Positions 20,733 to 30,660 of a DNA stretch of 64,000 nt are shown piece by piece. The notes below the pieces were generated by a model. It was not told the origin of the DNA. It did no database searches and was given only the letters and a program-made list of their open reading frames with translations. The stretch covers positions 127,405,053 through 127,469,052 of the forward strand of contig BTPG01000007.1 of assembly GCA_036245525.1 (NCBI GenBank), in the 5' to 3' direction. Every line of letters starts with the position of its first letter. Position 1 is the stretch's first letter. Source of the DNA: Semisulcospira habei (Eukaryota > Mollusca > Gastropoda > Semisulcospiridae). The position numbers were made by a program, and so were the translations under genes.

Positions 20733-23700
20733 GTGTCTCCAAAGGACGACTTACCTGCACACACACACACTCAAGTGCCCATACTCAAACCCACACCCGC
20801 ACACTGTGTTGATGAAAGTGGTAGTGATGAAAGTGGTAGCTCTGTGTTTCGCATCATGGCATGGAATATCCAAGGTCTTGTAAATAAGCTGAAAAGTGTT
20901 TCTTTTAGGCAGTTCTGTGAAAAGTGTCAAATTTTTGCATTTTCAGAGATCTGGTCGTGTAAGCAAAATGTTATAGAGGATACCTTTCCAGAGTATCAGG
21001 TGTTTTTTTCACCACGTACACAAAAGTTAAAAGGGGGCGTGGCCGTGTGTGTACATAAATCTATAGCCTGTCATGTGTTGCGTTTAATGCAGGCAGCTGA
21101 GGATATTGTGTTTCTAAAGATCGGTAAGTCTGTTTTGAACTCTGCATCTGATGTTCTGGCAGCATTTGTGTATGTGGCTCCAGAGCGTTCTGTTGTATAT
21201 GGTGAAGATAACGTTGATGGTTTTGAAGTGTTAGAAAACTACATGTCTCAAGTTTTACGTGCTCACCCTGAGCTGCCTTGGCTATTATGTGGCGATTTTA
21301 ACGCCCGCACTGCCGGGCTGTCTGATACTGATTTTATTGATGGCAATTCACACGTGCAGCCTCTACAGGAATTAACAGATCTGCTAGAGGATGTACCACA
21401 AAGTCCACGGAGGTCAAAAGATATTGGCGTAAACAGTTTTGGTCGGAAACTGATAGAACTATGTCAAGAGTACTGTTTGTTTATTGTCAATGGCAGGACG
21501 AAAGGTGACAGTGAGGGAGAAATTACGTGCGTGGCCAACAGAGGCAAAAGTGTGGTGGACTACTGTATTTGCTCTAAATCCGTGTTTGACCTAGTGACCG
21601 ATATGTTTGTTGCAGACAGGTGCGAGTCAGACCATTTCCCCATTGTAACCACGTTTACTTCTATTCAGTCTGTTTATTCATGTGATGATGATGATTTAAA
21701 TGATGATATAATACTAGAGGAAGGGGTTAAATTTGTTTGGAAAGAAAACTACGCTGAATCCTTTTGGGCATACATTGAAGATAATCAGGAGACTCAGTTT
21801 CAACACTTTTCGTCAGCGCTTGACTCGAGTGTAGAAGAAGGGTCGGCCTGTTTTGTAGCATTCATTCAGAAGGCGGCTGACAAAATGAGGTCAGGTAAGA
21901 AGATAGGTGAATCCCGTGCACAGCCGCCGTGGTGGGACTCGGACTGCGAGTTAGCAAAACAAAACAAGTACATACAGTTGAAGCAGTTCAGACACACAAA
22001 CACACATGACGACTTAGGGAAGTATCTTGACATGAAGAAAGAATTTAAGAAGTTGTGTAAAACAAAACAAGTAGAGTACAACGCACGGGTTTTGAATGAG
22101 CTCAACGATGCATGTAATGATGCAAACTCAAGAACATTTTGGCAAAAAATAAAGTCTCTGACTGGCGTTAAAAAGTTGTGTTCTGATGTCGTTTCACCAC
22201 GCGTGTGGTATGATTATTTTCGTAATTTGCTAAATGTGGATCAGAATGTTGATGATTCAGGTTTCAGCAGACAGGCCGAGGGTGTTTTGAATGACCATAT
22301 ATCTGATGATTGTGATGGTTGTCATAATGCAAAATTTGACGAGGAAATCACGCAGGATGAAATTCGCAGTGCTATTAATAACATGAAGAAAGGGAAAGCA
22401 TCAGGCCCTGATGGCTTGCCCACTGACCTTTTTCATCATGCAGGTGAGATCCTTGTGAAATTTCTGCATCCTTTGTTTAATCGTGTGTTTCAAAGTGCGG
22501 AATACCCTGAAAGCTGGACCATGGCTGTGATATTTCCACTACACAAAAAGGGTAACCCTAGAAATGTTGACAACTACAGAGGAATTTCTCTTCTGAACGT
22601 TATCAGTAAGTTGTACAGTTTTGTCATTAACAACAGGTTGGTTCGTTTTTGTGAAGAGAACGATTGTATTCCTGAGGCCCAAGCTGGCTTCCGTAAAGGA
22701 TACAGTACTATAGACAACATTTTTTGCTTACAGGCACTAGTGCAAAAGTATCTTAGCAAGCAGGGTGGCCGTTTTTACACCATGTACGTAGATTTTTCTA
22801 AAGCTTACGACAGTGTGCACAGGACAAAACTGTTGTATCTCTTGCTACGTAAAGGAGTTCATGGAAAGTTGCTTCAGACACTTGAGAGTATGTACAAACA
22901 TGTAAAAGCTGCTGTAAGGGTTGGAACCAAAGTTACCGACTGCTTTGATTGCATGTCAGGGGTGCGACAAGGTTGTGTGTTGAGCCCACTGCTGTTTTCT
23001 ATCTTTCTTTCAGAATTTGAGACAGAAATATCATCGTGCGGTGCACGTGGCATTGATATTTTTGCAGACCCACTGGGTATTTTCCTTCTTATGTATGCTG
23101 ATGATATAGCCATTGTCTCTGACTCTGTAGCAGATCTCCAAAAGAAAATTAATTGTTTAGAAAAATACTGTAAAAAATGGGGTCTCACTGTGAACATGGA
23201 CAAGACAAAAGTGGTGGTCTTCAAAAATGGAGGTTTTGTGAAAAATTGTGAAAAATGGTTTTATGCTGACAAGCAGATTCAAGTGGAGTCCAGTTATACT
23301 TACCTTGGTGTGATATTTTCCTCTACTCTGAACTGGGCTAGATGTGTAGAAAACTTAGCTGGAAAAGCCAGGAGAGCAGTTGCAGGCATCAAAAGACTAT
23401 ACTTCAAATTACAAAACTTGCCAGCTGACACTGTTTTTCACATTTTTGATGTCAAGATTAAACCCATTGTGCTATACGGGTCAGAGGTCTGGGGTTTCCA
23501 GAGACATGATGTAATTGAGCAGGTTCATATAAAGGTTTGTAAAATGGTCCTTGGTGTTGGAAGAGATGTAAAAAACAATATTGCGCTGGGTGAGTGTGGA
23601 AGATTCCCTATGTATATTGATGCCTATGTTCGAATGGTGAAGTACTGGTGCAGACTTCTTACCATGTCAGAAAACAGATACCCAAGACAGTGTTACACGA

Positions 23701-24260
23701 TGTTATATATGCATGATGCTTCGGGTAGATCGAACTGGGCTACGCAAATAAAGACTCTATTGTGTATGCACGGGTTTGGGTATGTATGGGAAATGCAGTC
23801 AGTTGGAAACACTCCTCTGTTCATTCAGATATTCAAAGATCGGCTGATGGATTGTTTCCGACAGGACTGGCATGCATCCCTTACCTCAAACACAGAATAC
23901 TGCCATTACCACCCAGAAATACTTAGAGCCAGTTACATAGGGCAGCTGAACTCTTGTGAACTCAGGCGGGCAATATGTTTACTTAGATGTAACCGTTTAC
24001 CTTTAAACGGAGTATCCAGATTTGGAAAACCCATCACTAATCCAGAATGTAATTCATGTGATTGGCATAAGACTGAAGATTTGTGTCATTTTCTGTTCGA
24101 GTGTCCAAAATATGCCCCTTTACGTAAAAAGTACATTCCACTGTTTTACTACAGATTCCCATCCGATCTTAAAGTTCAGCTGCTGTGTGGAAACCTACAT
24201 GATAAACTGGTCTTTAAAGTTGCTATGTATATTTCAGGTTGCCTTAAATTAAGGAATTAG
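20733..24260 (+). CDS. LINE ORF2: APE endonuclease and reverse transcriptase
   Basis: The frame is open from just after the ORF1 stop; the first ATG of the conserved domain is at 20856 (MAWNIQG), giving about 1134 residues. APE endonuclease: MAWNIQGL, FSEIW, LLCGDFNAR, VDYCIC and CESDHFPI carry the expected N, E, D-x-N, D and S-D-H catalytic residues. RT: LHKKGNPRNVDNYRGISLL, QAGFRKGYSTIDNI, YVDFSKAYDSV (motif A), GVRQGCVLSPLLFSIF (motif B), LLMYADDIAIV (motif C, catalytic YADD), WGLTVNMDKTKVVVF and YTYLGVIF. The C-terminus has a cysteine/histidine cluster (CNSCDWHKTEDLCHFLFEC), as in many LINEs. There is no RNase H domain that I can see. It nicks target DNA and copies its own RNA. All catalytic motifs are intact. 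Confidence 0.92.
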   Translation: MSPKDDLPAHTHTQVPILKPTPAHCVDESGSDESGSSVFRIMAWNIQGLVNKLKSVSFRQFCEKCQIFAFSEIWSCKQNVIEDTFPEYQVFFSPRTQKLKGGVAVCVHKSIACHVLRLMQAAEDIVFLKIGKSVLNSASDVLAAFVYVAPERSVVYGEDNVDGFEVLENYMSQVLRAHPELPWLLCGDFNARTAGLSDTDFIDGNSHVQPLQELTDLLEDVPQSPRRSKDIGVNSFGRKLIELCQEYCLFIVNGRTKGDSEGEITCVANRGKSVVDYCICSKSVFDLVTDMFVADRCESDHFPIVTTFTSIQSVYSCDDDDLNDDIILEEGVKFVWKENYAESFWAYIEDNQETQFQHFSSALDSSVEEGSACFVAFIQKAADKMRSGKKIGESRAQPPWWDSDCELAKQNKYIQLKQFRHTNTHDDLGKYLDMKKEFKKLCKTKQVEYNARVLNELNDACNDANSRTFWQKIKSLTGVKKLCSDVVSPRVWYDYFRNLLNVDQNVDDSGFSRQAEGVLNDHISDDCDGCHNAKFDEEITQDEIRSAINNMKKGKASGPDGLPTDLFHHAGEILVKFLHPLFNRVFQSAEYPESWTMAVIFPLHKKGNPRNVDNYRGISLLNVISKLYSFVINNRLVRFCEENDCIPEAQAGFRKGYSTIDNIFCLQALVQKYLSKQGGRFYTMYVDFSKAYDSVHRTKLLYLLLRKGVHGKLLQTLESMYKHVKAAVRVGTKVTDCFDCMSGVRQGCVLSPLLFSIFLSEFETEISSCGARGIDIFADPLGIFLLMYADDIAIVSDSVADLQKKINCLEKYCKKWGLTVNMDKTKVVVFKNGGFVKNCEKWFYADKQIQVESSYTYLGVIFSSTLNWARCVENLAGKARRAVAGIKRLYFKLQNLPADTVFHIFDVKIKPIVLYGSEVWGFQRHDVIEQVHIKVCKMVLGVGRDVKNNIALGECGRFPMYIDAYVRMVKYWCRLLTMSENRYPRQCYTMLYMHDASGRSNWATQIKTLLCMHGFGYVWEMQSVGNTPLFIQIFKDRLMDCFRQDWHASLTSNTEYCHYHPEILRASYIGQLNSCELRRAICLLRCNRLPLNGVSRFGKPITNPECNSCDWHKTEDLCHFLFECPKYAPLRKKYIPLFYYRFPSDLKVQLLCGNLHDKLVFKVAMYISGCLKLRN

Positions 24261-24415
24261 AGGGATTTGCTTTGAACTTTTCTTGTTTTTTGTTTATTTA
24301 TGTGCGCTGATGTAATGCTATATGAGTGTGTTTTACAACCACCTTCCTGTATTTTCTGGTTGTAAATTGTATTTTGTGTTCATATGGGCCTGATGGCCTG
24401 CAAAAACTGAAATAA

Positions 24416-24419
<4 letters not shown>

Positions 24420-24457
<38 letters not shown>

Positions 24458-24478
24458 ACACACACACACACACACAGT
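24420..24478. repeat. (TTA)n LINE tail followed by (CA)n
   Basis: About 13 TTA units form the 3' tail, then CA dinucleotides ending CAG. Confidence 0.9.
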
Positions 24479-24514
24479 GAAATATCATTCACGCGTAGGC
24501 AGCACGAAAAAGCT

Positions 24515-24575
24515 CATCGGGCCGAAATCAGTCGGAGTGGATCACGCACGACCTCGGCCCGATGGCCCTTGTTCA
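24515..24575. repeat. Foldback hairpin (H5 type)
   Basis: CATCGGGCCGA pairs with TCGGCCCGATG around a ~38-nt loop; related to 12770-12832. Confidence 0.5.
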
Positions 24576-24591
24576 CTGAGTAACGTCTATA

Positions 24592-24787
24592 TTAACTCAT
24601 TCAGCCCCGAAACATCACGGCAAGATATGGCTCGACCATGGTAGTTCAAGGGTGGTGCCAGAATAGCTTGGCGCCTCGAGCACCACCCTTGAACTAAAAT
24701 GGTAGTTCTGTCTCGTGAATTGTCATGCAGCCCTCAGAAGACAACTCCAAAATGTGGGTATTTGGTACCTGTGGCACAATGAGTTAA
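24592..24787 (+). mobile_element. TTAA foldback element, H1 type (copy 4)
   Basis: TTAACTCATTCAGCCCC start and CACAATGAGTTAA end. The hairpin loop side is shortened (GCGCCTCGAGCACC) relative to other copies. Confidence 0.7.
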
Positions 24788-24867
24788 CATAATTTACAGA
24801 CAGACAAGAGTCTAACCTAAGTCTGGCAACTGAAAGGGCGGAAGATTTCAATGCACGTTTTTACATT

Positions 24868-24955
24868 ACAATAAGTTACGTTACGTTACGTCACCTTACG
24901 TTGCATTTCAATACAATACAATACAATACATATTACAATACAATACAATACAGGA
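24868..24955. repeat. (TTACG)n and (ACAAT)n pentanucleotide runs
   Basis: TTACGTTACG units then ACAATACAAT units, broken once. Confidence 0.8.
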
Positions 24956-25119
24956 CAAGATTATAGCAACTACAAGTAACGCCATTTTGTTCCTTTGCAG
25001 GACTAACGAGTGATAGAAAAGACGGCTTCATCGCAAGCGAAAATTAACTTGAAAACTAAGCAGGGATTTTACAAGACTATAATAAAATGGCAACAGGAAG
25101 GAGGGAGTAAGAAAACAAG

Positions 25120-26859
25120 ATGGAATCTCTGACGTGCGCTTTGTGTTTTGAGATCTACACGTCGCCTAAACTCCTACCTTGTTTCCACACTTATTGTAAA
25201 GAGTGTTTGGAACAACTATCAGCGCAGTACCCTAAAGGTACATTTCCATGTCCGTCCTGTCGCAAGGAGACTACAGTGCCCCCAGGCGGAGTGTCGGCTT
25301 TCCAGACCAACTTCTACATCGACTCTAACGATCTAAAGAGAGCGAGAGACAGTAAAAACTGTAAGATTCATTCAAAACTGGAGTTGACCTTCTTCTGCAT
25401 CAGGTGTGATCAGGCGATATGCCTAAACTGTAAACTGACCAAGCATGAGATTCATGAGACCACAGACTTAACTGAAGTGGCTGCGACAGCCAAGACACAA
25501 CTCTTACTGTGGGACAAAAGTCGGATTGGAGATTACATTAGTGACGTTACTAGAAGCATCGAGGTCGGTGAGAAAGAGCAACAGGCAGTAAAGGACAAGA
25601 AATCAGCCCTAAAACTAGACATCCACAACAGACACGCCACACTGCAGGCAGTCATCGACAGGTACAGGGACGAAGCTTTGGCCTCGCTCAACACAGTCGC
25701 TAATGAAATACTGTCTGCTCAACATAAAGACGTTGTCTCCAAAAAAGATAACCTATACACGCTGACTCAATTACAGCGGGAGGTACAACATGCTTTAGAC
25801 AATGATAACCCTGCTGAGCTGGTGAATGTGGCCAGAGAAATGAGATCCGGACGTGGCAACGAGAAAGCCCTGCAGAAGCTGACGACAAAACACATGCATA
25901 TGAAAACCGTGCGTCGCCCTGTTCTACGCTTTACGTTCAACGGAACACCCGACACCCTGTTACAACTCATGCATGACTACATGGGCAGCGCGGTCGACAT
26001 GGAGCTAGCGGCGTCAGAGCCTGAAGTAACCGTGGTGGAGCAGTTTCGTTGTCGAGAGGATCCGGACACTGATGTTTGTCACGTGTGTCCTCTGAGTGAT
26101 GACCGTGTGTGGGTATCGTATGAACCGTACATGGCGCGTAAAAACCCTTCTTCAGAGAAGTTTGGTATCGACGGTAAAGTGGTTTCCACGTATTACTCGG
26201 ATATTCCTTTAAGAGTAACGATGGTAAGAAGAAAGGACGGCAACATGATATACCCGAATCCAAAACCAGGACTAGTCTCTATCTTCGCCAAGAGATGCAA
26301 TTCCAGGTTGACCACTTTCTTCATTTTAGATAATGACAACACTCCTATGGGACAAGCGACAGTGAGGACCGCCAGTATACAAACAGAAAAACCACTGACG
26401 GTTAACGAAATGAAAGTCTTCGCCGTCAATTGTTCCACTCATCGTTCATTCGACGTTGACGGCAACGAGCAGCTGTTTGTGGTGCTGGAGGAAGGGAAGA
26501 CACCAGATTTCCAGCGCAGAGTGCAGCTGTACCGACGCCCACAACCGGACGCCATTGCCACGTACATCCCGCCTGTAGCGCCGTGCCAGCCGTCGGACGT
26601 GTGTTTTTACACGCTGGGCGGCCAGGAGGTGCTGCTGGTGGCTGATGAGCTGAACGATGCCATCCACGTGGTGAACGTGCAGGACGGGCGCCTGAGCTTC
26701 GCGCGCTACCTGTCCCCGGGCTGTCCGCTGCTGGTGCAACCCACGGCGCTCAACACGGACATGAAAGGCCGCCTATGGGTCGCCTGCAGGGGCGGCAAGA
26801 TCCTCACTTGTACACCTGTTGACGATTCTACCCTCAAAATCATCCATGACCACTATTGA
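25120..26859 (+). CDS. TRIM-type RING/B-box protein, intronless
   Basis: 579 residues in one exon. RING finger at residues 6-47 with complete C3HC4 spacing (C6, C9, C21, H23, C26, C29, C44, C47). B-box type 2 around residues 88-125 (CKIH, FFCIRC, ICLNC, KLTKHEIHE). Residues ~140-260 are helical and charged, consistent with the TRIM coiled coil. The C-terminal ~300 residues look like blades of a beta-propeller with repeated V-W / LLVADELNDAIHVV-type strands, as in TRIM56/TRIM2/3-like proteins, although a clean NHL repeat is not obvious. Predicted role: E3 ubiquitin ligase; substrate unknown. Molluscs have expanded, often intronless, TRIM sets, many implicated in immunity, which fits by analogy only. 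The start is the first ATG and leads directly into the RING. GC rises in the last 350 bp. Confidence 0.85.
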   Translation: MESLTCALCFEIYTSPKLLPCFHTYCKECLEQLSAQYPKGTFPCPSCRKETTVPPGGVSAFQTNFYIDSNDLKRARDSKNCKIHSKLELTFFCIRCDQAICLNCKLTKHEIHETTDLTEVAATAKTQLLLWDKSRIGDYISDVTRSIEVGEKEQQAVKDKKSALKLDIHNRHATLQAVIDRYRDEALASLNTVANEILSAQHKDVVSKKDNLYTLTQLQREVQHALDNDNPAELVNVAREMRSGRGNEKALQKLTTKHMHMKTVRRPVLRFTFNGTPDTLLQLMHDYMGSAVDMELAASEPEVTVVEQFRCREDPDTDVCHVCPLSDDRVWVSYEPYMARKNPSSEKFGIDGKVVSTYYSDIPLRVTMVRRKDGNMIYPNPKPGLVSIFAKRCNSRLTTFFILDNDNTPMGQATVRTASIQTEKPLTVNEMKVFAVNCSTHRSFDVDGNEQLFVVLEEGKTPDFQRRVQLYRRPQPDAIATYIPPVAPCQPSDVCFYTLGGQEVLLVADELNDAIHVVNVQDGRLSFARYLSPGCPLLVQPTALNTDMKGRLWVACRGGKILTCTPVDDSTLKIIHDHY

Positions 26860-27154
26860 AACTCTTACTCTCTAGCTTGTTCACAGTCGAAAACGACTAA
26901 AGGGATTTAAACGAAGACAATGTTACAACTCTTGACACAGATGGCCACGAAAAACGAGAAGTTAACACCCTTGTGCATGCTCAAGGGGGTTTCTTATCTA
27001 ACGACTGTCGAGGACTTCGCCGATGACATGTATTCGATGCAGAAACAATGTTAAATGTCATAGCACATCTCCTTCCGTAGGTAAAACTACACGTAGAAAT
27101 TGTTGCTTTACAGACTGTTCGAGTGGCATAGTTGTCAGACTTAACTGAGTTATA
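26860..27154. other. 3' flank of the TRIM-type gene
   Basis: No element recognised. A polyadenylation signal is not obvious in the first 250 bp. Confidence 0.4.
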
Positions 27155-27578
27155 TTAACCCCTTGACTGCTGATAAAAATGTGAACACAGTGAAGCGGCA
27201 GGAGACGTAGATCTTCATGAGCCCCTGTAACTACGGAGGCTCAAGAGAAACGATCTCTTGCTGACGTCACTTTGAATCCACGTTCCTGGGTCGGTTGGGG
27301 ATCTTTGGCGCTGAATTAACTCATTGTGCCCCAAGACCGAAATCCCCAAATTTTGCCGTTGTCCTCTGAAGACTGCATTGCAGTGCAGGACACAGGTCGA
27401 CCATGATAGTTCAAGGGTGATGCCAGAACAGCTCGGCGCCCATAGGCGCCGAGCTGTTCTGGCATCACCCTTGAACTATCATGGTCGATCCATATCTTGC
27501 TGTGGTGTGTCTGGGGTAGAATGAGTTAACAAAGATTACAGAAACACAATCGGCGTCAACAGGCAGTGACGGAGTTAA
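27155..27578 (+). mobile_element. H2 foldback element carrying a nested H1 element
   Basis: The H2 left part 27155-27319 (TTAACCCCTTGACTGCTG ... GCTGAATTAA) and right part 27526-27578 (TTAACAAAGATTACAGAAAC ... GAGTTAA) are separated by a complete H1 element. The uninterrupted homologue is at 36149-36364. Confidence 0.7.
27316..27529 (+). mobile_element. TTAA foldback element, H1 type (copy 5, perfect hairpin)
   Basis: Terminal TTAACTCATT and AATGAGTTAA. The central hairpin 27397-27488 has 44-bp arms that match at every position around a 4-nt loop (CATA). Confidence 0.85.
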
Positions 27579-28415
27579 ATGACCCGGACTGTATGGTGTC
27601 TTGCACACTTTACAAAGGTTCCAGACGCGGACGTGGCTGACGGGGGAATACATGTAGATCACACAGACGGAAATAGGAATGGGCGTGGTGGACCTTTGTG
27701 TGGCTTTTTCCACGTTCTTTGGACACTGTCAGTGGGGCTGAGCTGGCATACATCGACATGATCTGGGCGTAGATGTACACAAGGTTTGTGCAAACCAGCC
27801 ATTCGTGCCGAGATTAATAAAGTAAACAGATCAAAGGAAACTTGCAGAAATGTACACAAGAAGACTATAATGAGCTCGGAGAAATGGTCACGCGACTTCG
27901 GTTGTCGCAAATACAAAAGCCTGAATACAAAACATGGAGGTTTGTGGCAGTTTCAGAAGGTTCATCTCTTTTACGGACATGTTTCTTTTGGTCTGTGTAA
28001 ATTATACCCCTCGGCGCGAACGGACAGTGTGTAATAACCCTGCGTACATATACCCTGGGCATACATACCCAGGATAGGGTGAGGTATACCAACTCACCCA
28101 CAGTGGAGCTTCTTCGTTGCATGCGAAGCGGGATTTTCCCCCTGCCCTAAACTTTAACGTAAATTGTACGGTCTGGCAAATTGTTTGTTTTGTTTTGCAA
28201 TTAATATAATGCCTGCATTATTCGTGTAGCGGTGTCTGCAAACACTCGCGCGTGCGCACACACACAGCTACAAGCACATCAATACTAGGTATCGGCAAGC
28301 AAAATTTTGTATCGATTTGCAAGGTACAAGACTTGCACAGTGACGCAGCTGACGGTGTATGAAGCCAACAACAAAAATAATTATGGTGATCCGATAAACC
28401 GTTCTTGAGATATAG
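27579..28415. other. Unannotated stretch
   Basis: No supported gene. Short frames on both strands have no recognisable domain. Confidence 0.5.
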
Positions 28416-29140
28416 TGTTACGCTTGTGGGTGTGTTATTCTTTTGAGAGTATGTGTGTTGATCATAGGAAAGATCCGATATTCATTCGAGTTATTTTGGC
28501 TAAGAATTACGTACCGTTTTAGTAGTTATTCATTTACTTTTGCAGGGAGAATTGCGAACGATTTTTGTTGTGAACTGACGCGTATTTTCGCTACAATGTT
28601 GTAAAGTTTGACCTACATTAGACTGGAAGGTTCGAGCAGGGTCGCGATCTTTCTAGTGACCTCAGATATGACGTCAAACTAAATGTTTCGCTACAGTTAG
28701 CAACAATTACGGAAATCGCGGATTTTCCGGAATTAGTCGAAGTTTATAGAAAGTTGTAGGCAGATCTAGAGTGTTCTTTCTCATGAATATTAATGAATTT
28801 TGGTTACGTTTTCTTTGCTCAGTGATTGGTTGTGTTGTGTGAATCTTTCTGGATTCTGGAAATCTGTAATATGTATAAAAGACGGTGTTAGGAAATATGT
28901 GTGTACATTGTATGAGAGACGCAGTGTGTCAAAAGTGTTGATGCATTGTAGAGGACACAGTGTATCAATGTGGGAGAGAGCATCGTGAGAATAAAGTATT
29001 GTTGGAACAGTTACTCCAATGTGGTCTACAACCTTGTGCCACATCACAGTGTGAAGAGTTGCAGCTGAGTGAAGTTTCTTTACAAGAACCCTTCGTGCGT
29101 GCATCTGGTGTGATTATATCATACGACTACGACGTTAACA
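28416..29140 (+). mobile_element. LTR of a retrotransposon, copy 1
   Basis: Starts TGTTACGCTTG and ends GTTAACA. It has a TATA-like GTATAAAAGACGG near 28875 and AATAAA near 28990. Two further copies lie at 45012-45732 and ~57545-58289. The flanks TATAG and TAGAG are a possible 5-bp duplication, so this may be a solo LTR. Confidence 0.65.
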
Positions 29141-29489
29141 TAGAGCGTAAAACATGCCCTTTAAAAACCCAAAATCGTCAAATTGGAGAAAATAGCAACT
29201 GTGGGCTCCTGTATGATTCAGACTATATTAAGCCGCACAGAGTCCAAACTAGGTACACACACTTCGACTACTCCGTAGATTGTGCCTAATTTGTTCTGGG
29301 CTTGTACTACAAACGCATATCCTGTGGAAGGCCGTTGAAAACACCGAAATTTGAAAATCGACCAACGACTTTTTTAGTTTTGCTTGAGAGTTGGGTTCCA
29401 ATCTTCAAAAGCTATTATCTCCTAGACTACTTAACCCTCTAACTTCAAATTTGGCCCTACTAAAGTATATAACAAGAGCTCTATGCACT

Positions 29490-30020
29490 GACTTGAACCA
29501 CTCCGTATAGGCCTCAAAGCGACGGTCTTGTAGAACACTTTAACCAGACCCTACAGCAAATGCTATCTATCCTATCTTCGCCAATGACAATATAACTGAC
29601 TGGGACGTTCATATAAATCTAGTACTGATGGCGTACAGGTGGTCTTCAGTGCAAGTCTACGAAATGTACCCTTAACCTGTTAATGTCTGGGAGGGAAGTG
29701 GTCGTTCCCTTGGGGGCAATATACCAGAAGCTGAGGAGCAGATTTAATGTCCAAGCATGAACGTTGAGTGGGTTAGCGACAATTGATTGCGCATTTGCCT
29801 ATGTTCAAGAGAATTCAGAAACTAGTTTTCAGAGAGTAGACTATGATAGAAACTGCAAGCAAAGAAAGTACGCTATCGGATCGTGGGTGTGGCGCTGGTA
29901 CCCACCAAAAGCTAGCAAGAAGCTTGAGCTGGGGTGGGACGGCGGACCTTACCTGATCGTAGGCAAAATGCTGGTTTAAGCAGGTGTACCTCTGTACCCA
30001 AGGAGTGCGAAGACTTGCGG
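29490..30020 (+). pseudogene. Ty3/Gypsy-type pol relic: integrase C-terminal region
   Basis: Across changing frames the sequence shows the end of an integrase core and its C-terminal domain: a GLVEHFNQTLQQMLS-like block, DWDVHINLVLMAYR, and KYAIGSWVWRWYPPKASKKL leading into GPYLIVGKML. Several stops and frameshifts interrupt it. Whether it belongs to the LTR at 28416 is unproven, as no primer-binding site follows that LTR. Confidence 0.55.
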
Positions 30021-30660
30021 GAGGGGGGGGGGAGAGGGGGGGGGGGGGCATTTCCAGAATACTTTCAGGCGCCATGCGTCGGCCAGGTTTACAGACGCAA
30101 CACCACCGACGGAGGCTGCGATCTGAGAGCAGCAGGTGGATGTTTCTGACCCGGCCACGGCAGTGGAAGGAATGTTTACGGAACCCGCACGACCCGCGAG
30201 CCCGGAGGAGGACTGGGAGGTTTTCTTTGATCGACTGCAGTACGAGCCCATCTCCCCAACTCCCGGATCAGCTTCACACTGTGGACGCAGCCGTGACTGA
30301 ATACGGATCCTCGGCCTTGGGTGCACGTGCCGAGAATACTCCCAGAGAAGCGCCCGGAGGTAGAAGCCTAGCTGCAAACAAGGGAAAGGATGGTGAAGGA
30401 CATTTTACATCTGCGAGCAGCACAGACGAGGAGGTTAGAAGCGATGAAAGAGACAAGAGAGGGGTCATGCACGGCAGCCATGAAGAAGAAGGAAGAGTAG
30501 GCCCTGCCAGGTAAACCCACTGCAGTAGGCTTGGAAGAAGCCTGGCTTCGGCCACGGCACCTCATCGCCACGAAGCGGGGTATCCTCAGCAGGTGCCGTA
30601 CGCTCTGGGCCTAGTCGCATCCTTTGCCGAAGTTACACTTTCCCTTTTCCTTCCGCCGAG
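30021..30660 (+). pseudogene. Probable continuation of the pol relic
   Basis: A poly-G run (30022-30047) is followed by sequence with one open stretch on the plus strand (29984-30514). It contains DWEVFFDRLQYEPISPTPGS in an alternative frame, and is therefore broken. No conserved domain is recognised. Confidence 0.35.

Larger units (their letters stand above)
19649..24457 (+). mobile_element. Near-intact APE-type LINE with 2A motif
   Basis: A ~4.8-kb non-LTR retrotransposon: short 5' UTR, ORF1, in-frame UGA, 26 open codons, ORF2 (endonuclease plus RT), short 3' UTR with AATAAA (24411-24416), and a (TTA)n tail. It sits between two (CA)n tracts ending CACAG, which could be a target duplication or the split halves of one microsatellite. 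No internal frameshift is seen, so it is young or still competent. The clade is not certain (CR1/L2/Ingi-like candidates); the ORF1 has an L1-type coiled coil plus RRM fold. Confidence 0.9.

Noticed and set aside
27397..27488. Bacterial-type terminator or microRNA precursor
   Set aside because: The hairpin is the centre of a TTAA-bounded repeat present many times in the window. A dedicated microRNA gene is not supported without small-RNA data.
29976..30514. 133- and 176-codon frames on opposite strands around 30.0-30.5 kb
   Set aside because: They overlap a poly-G run and the broken pol relic; neither has a recognisable domain.
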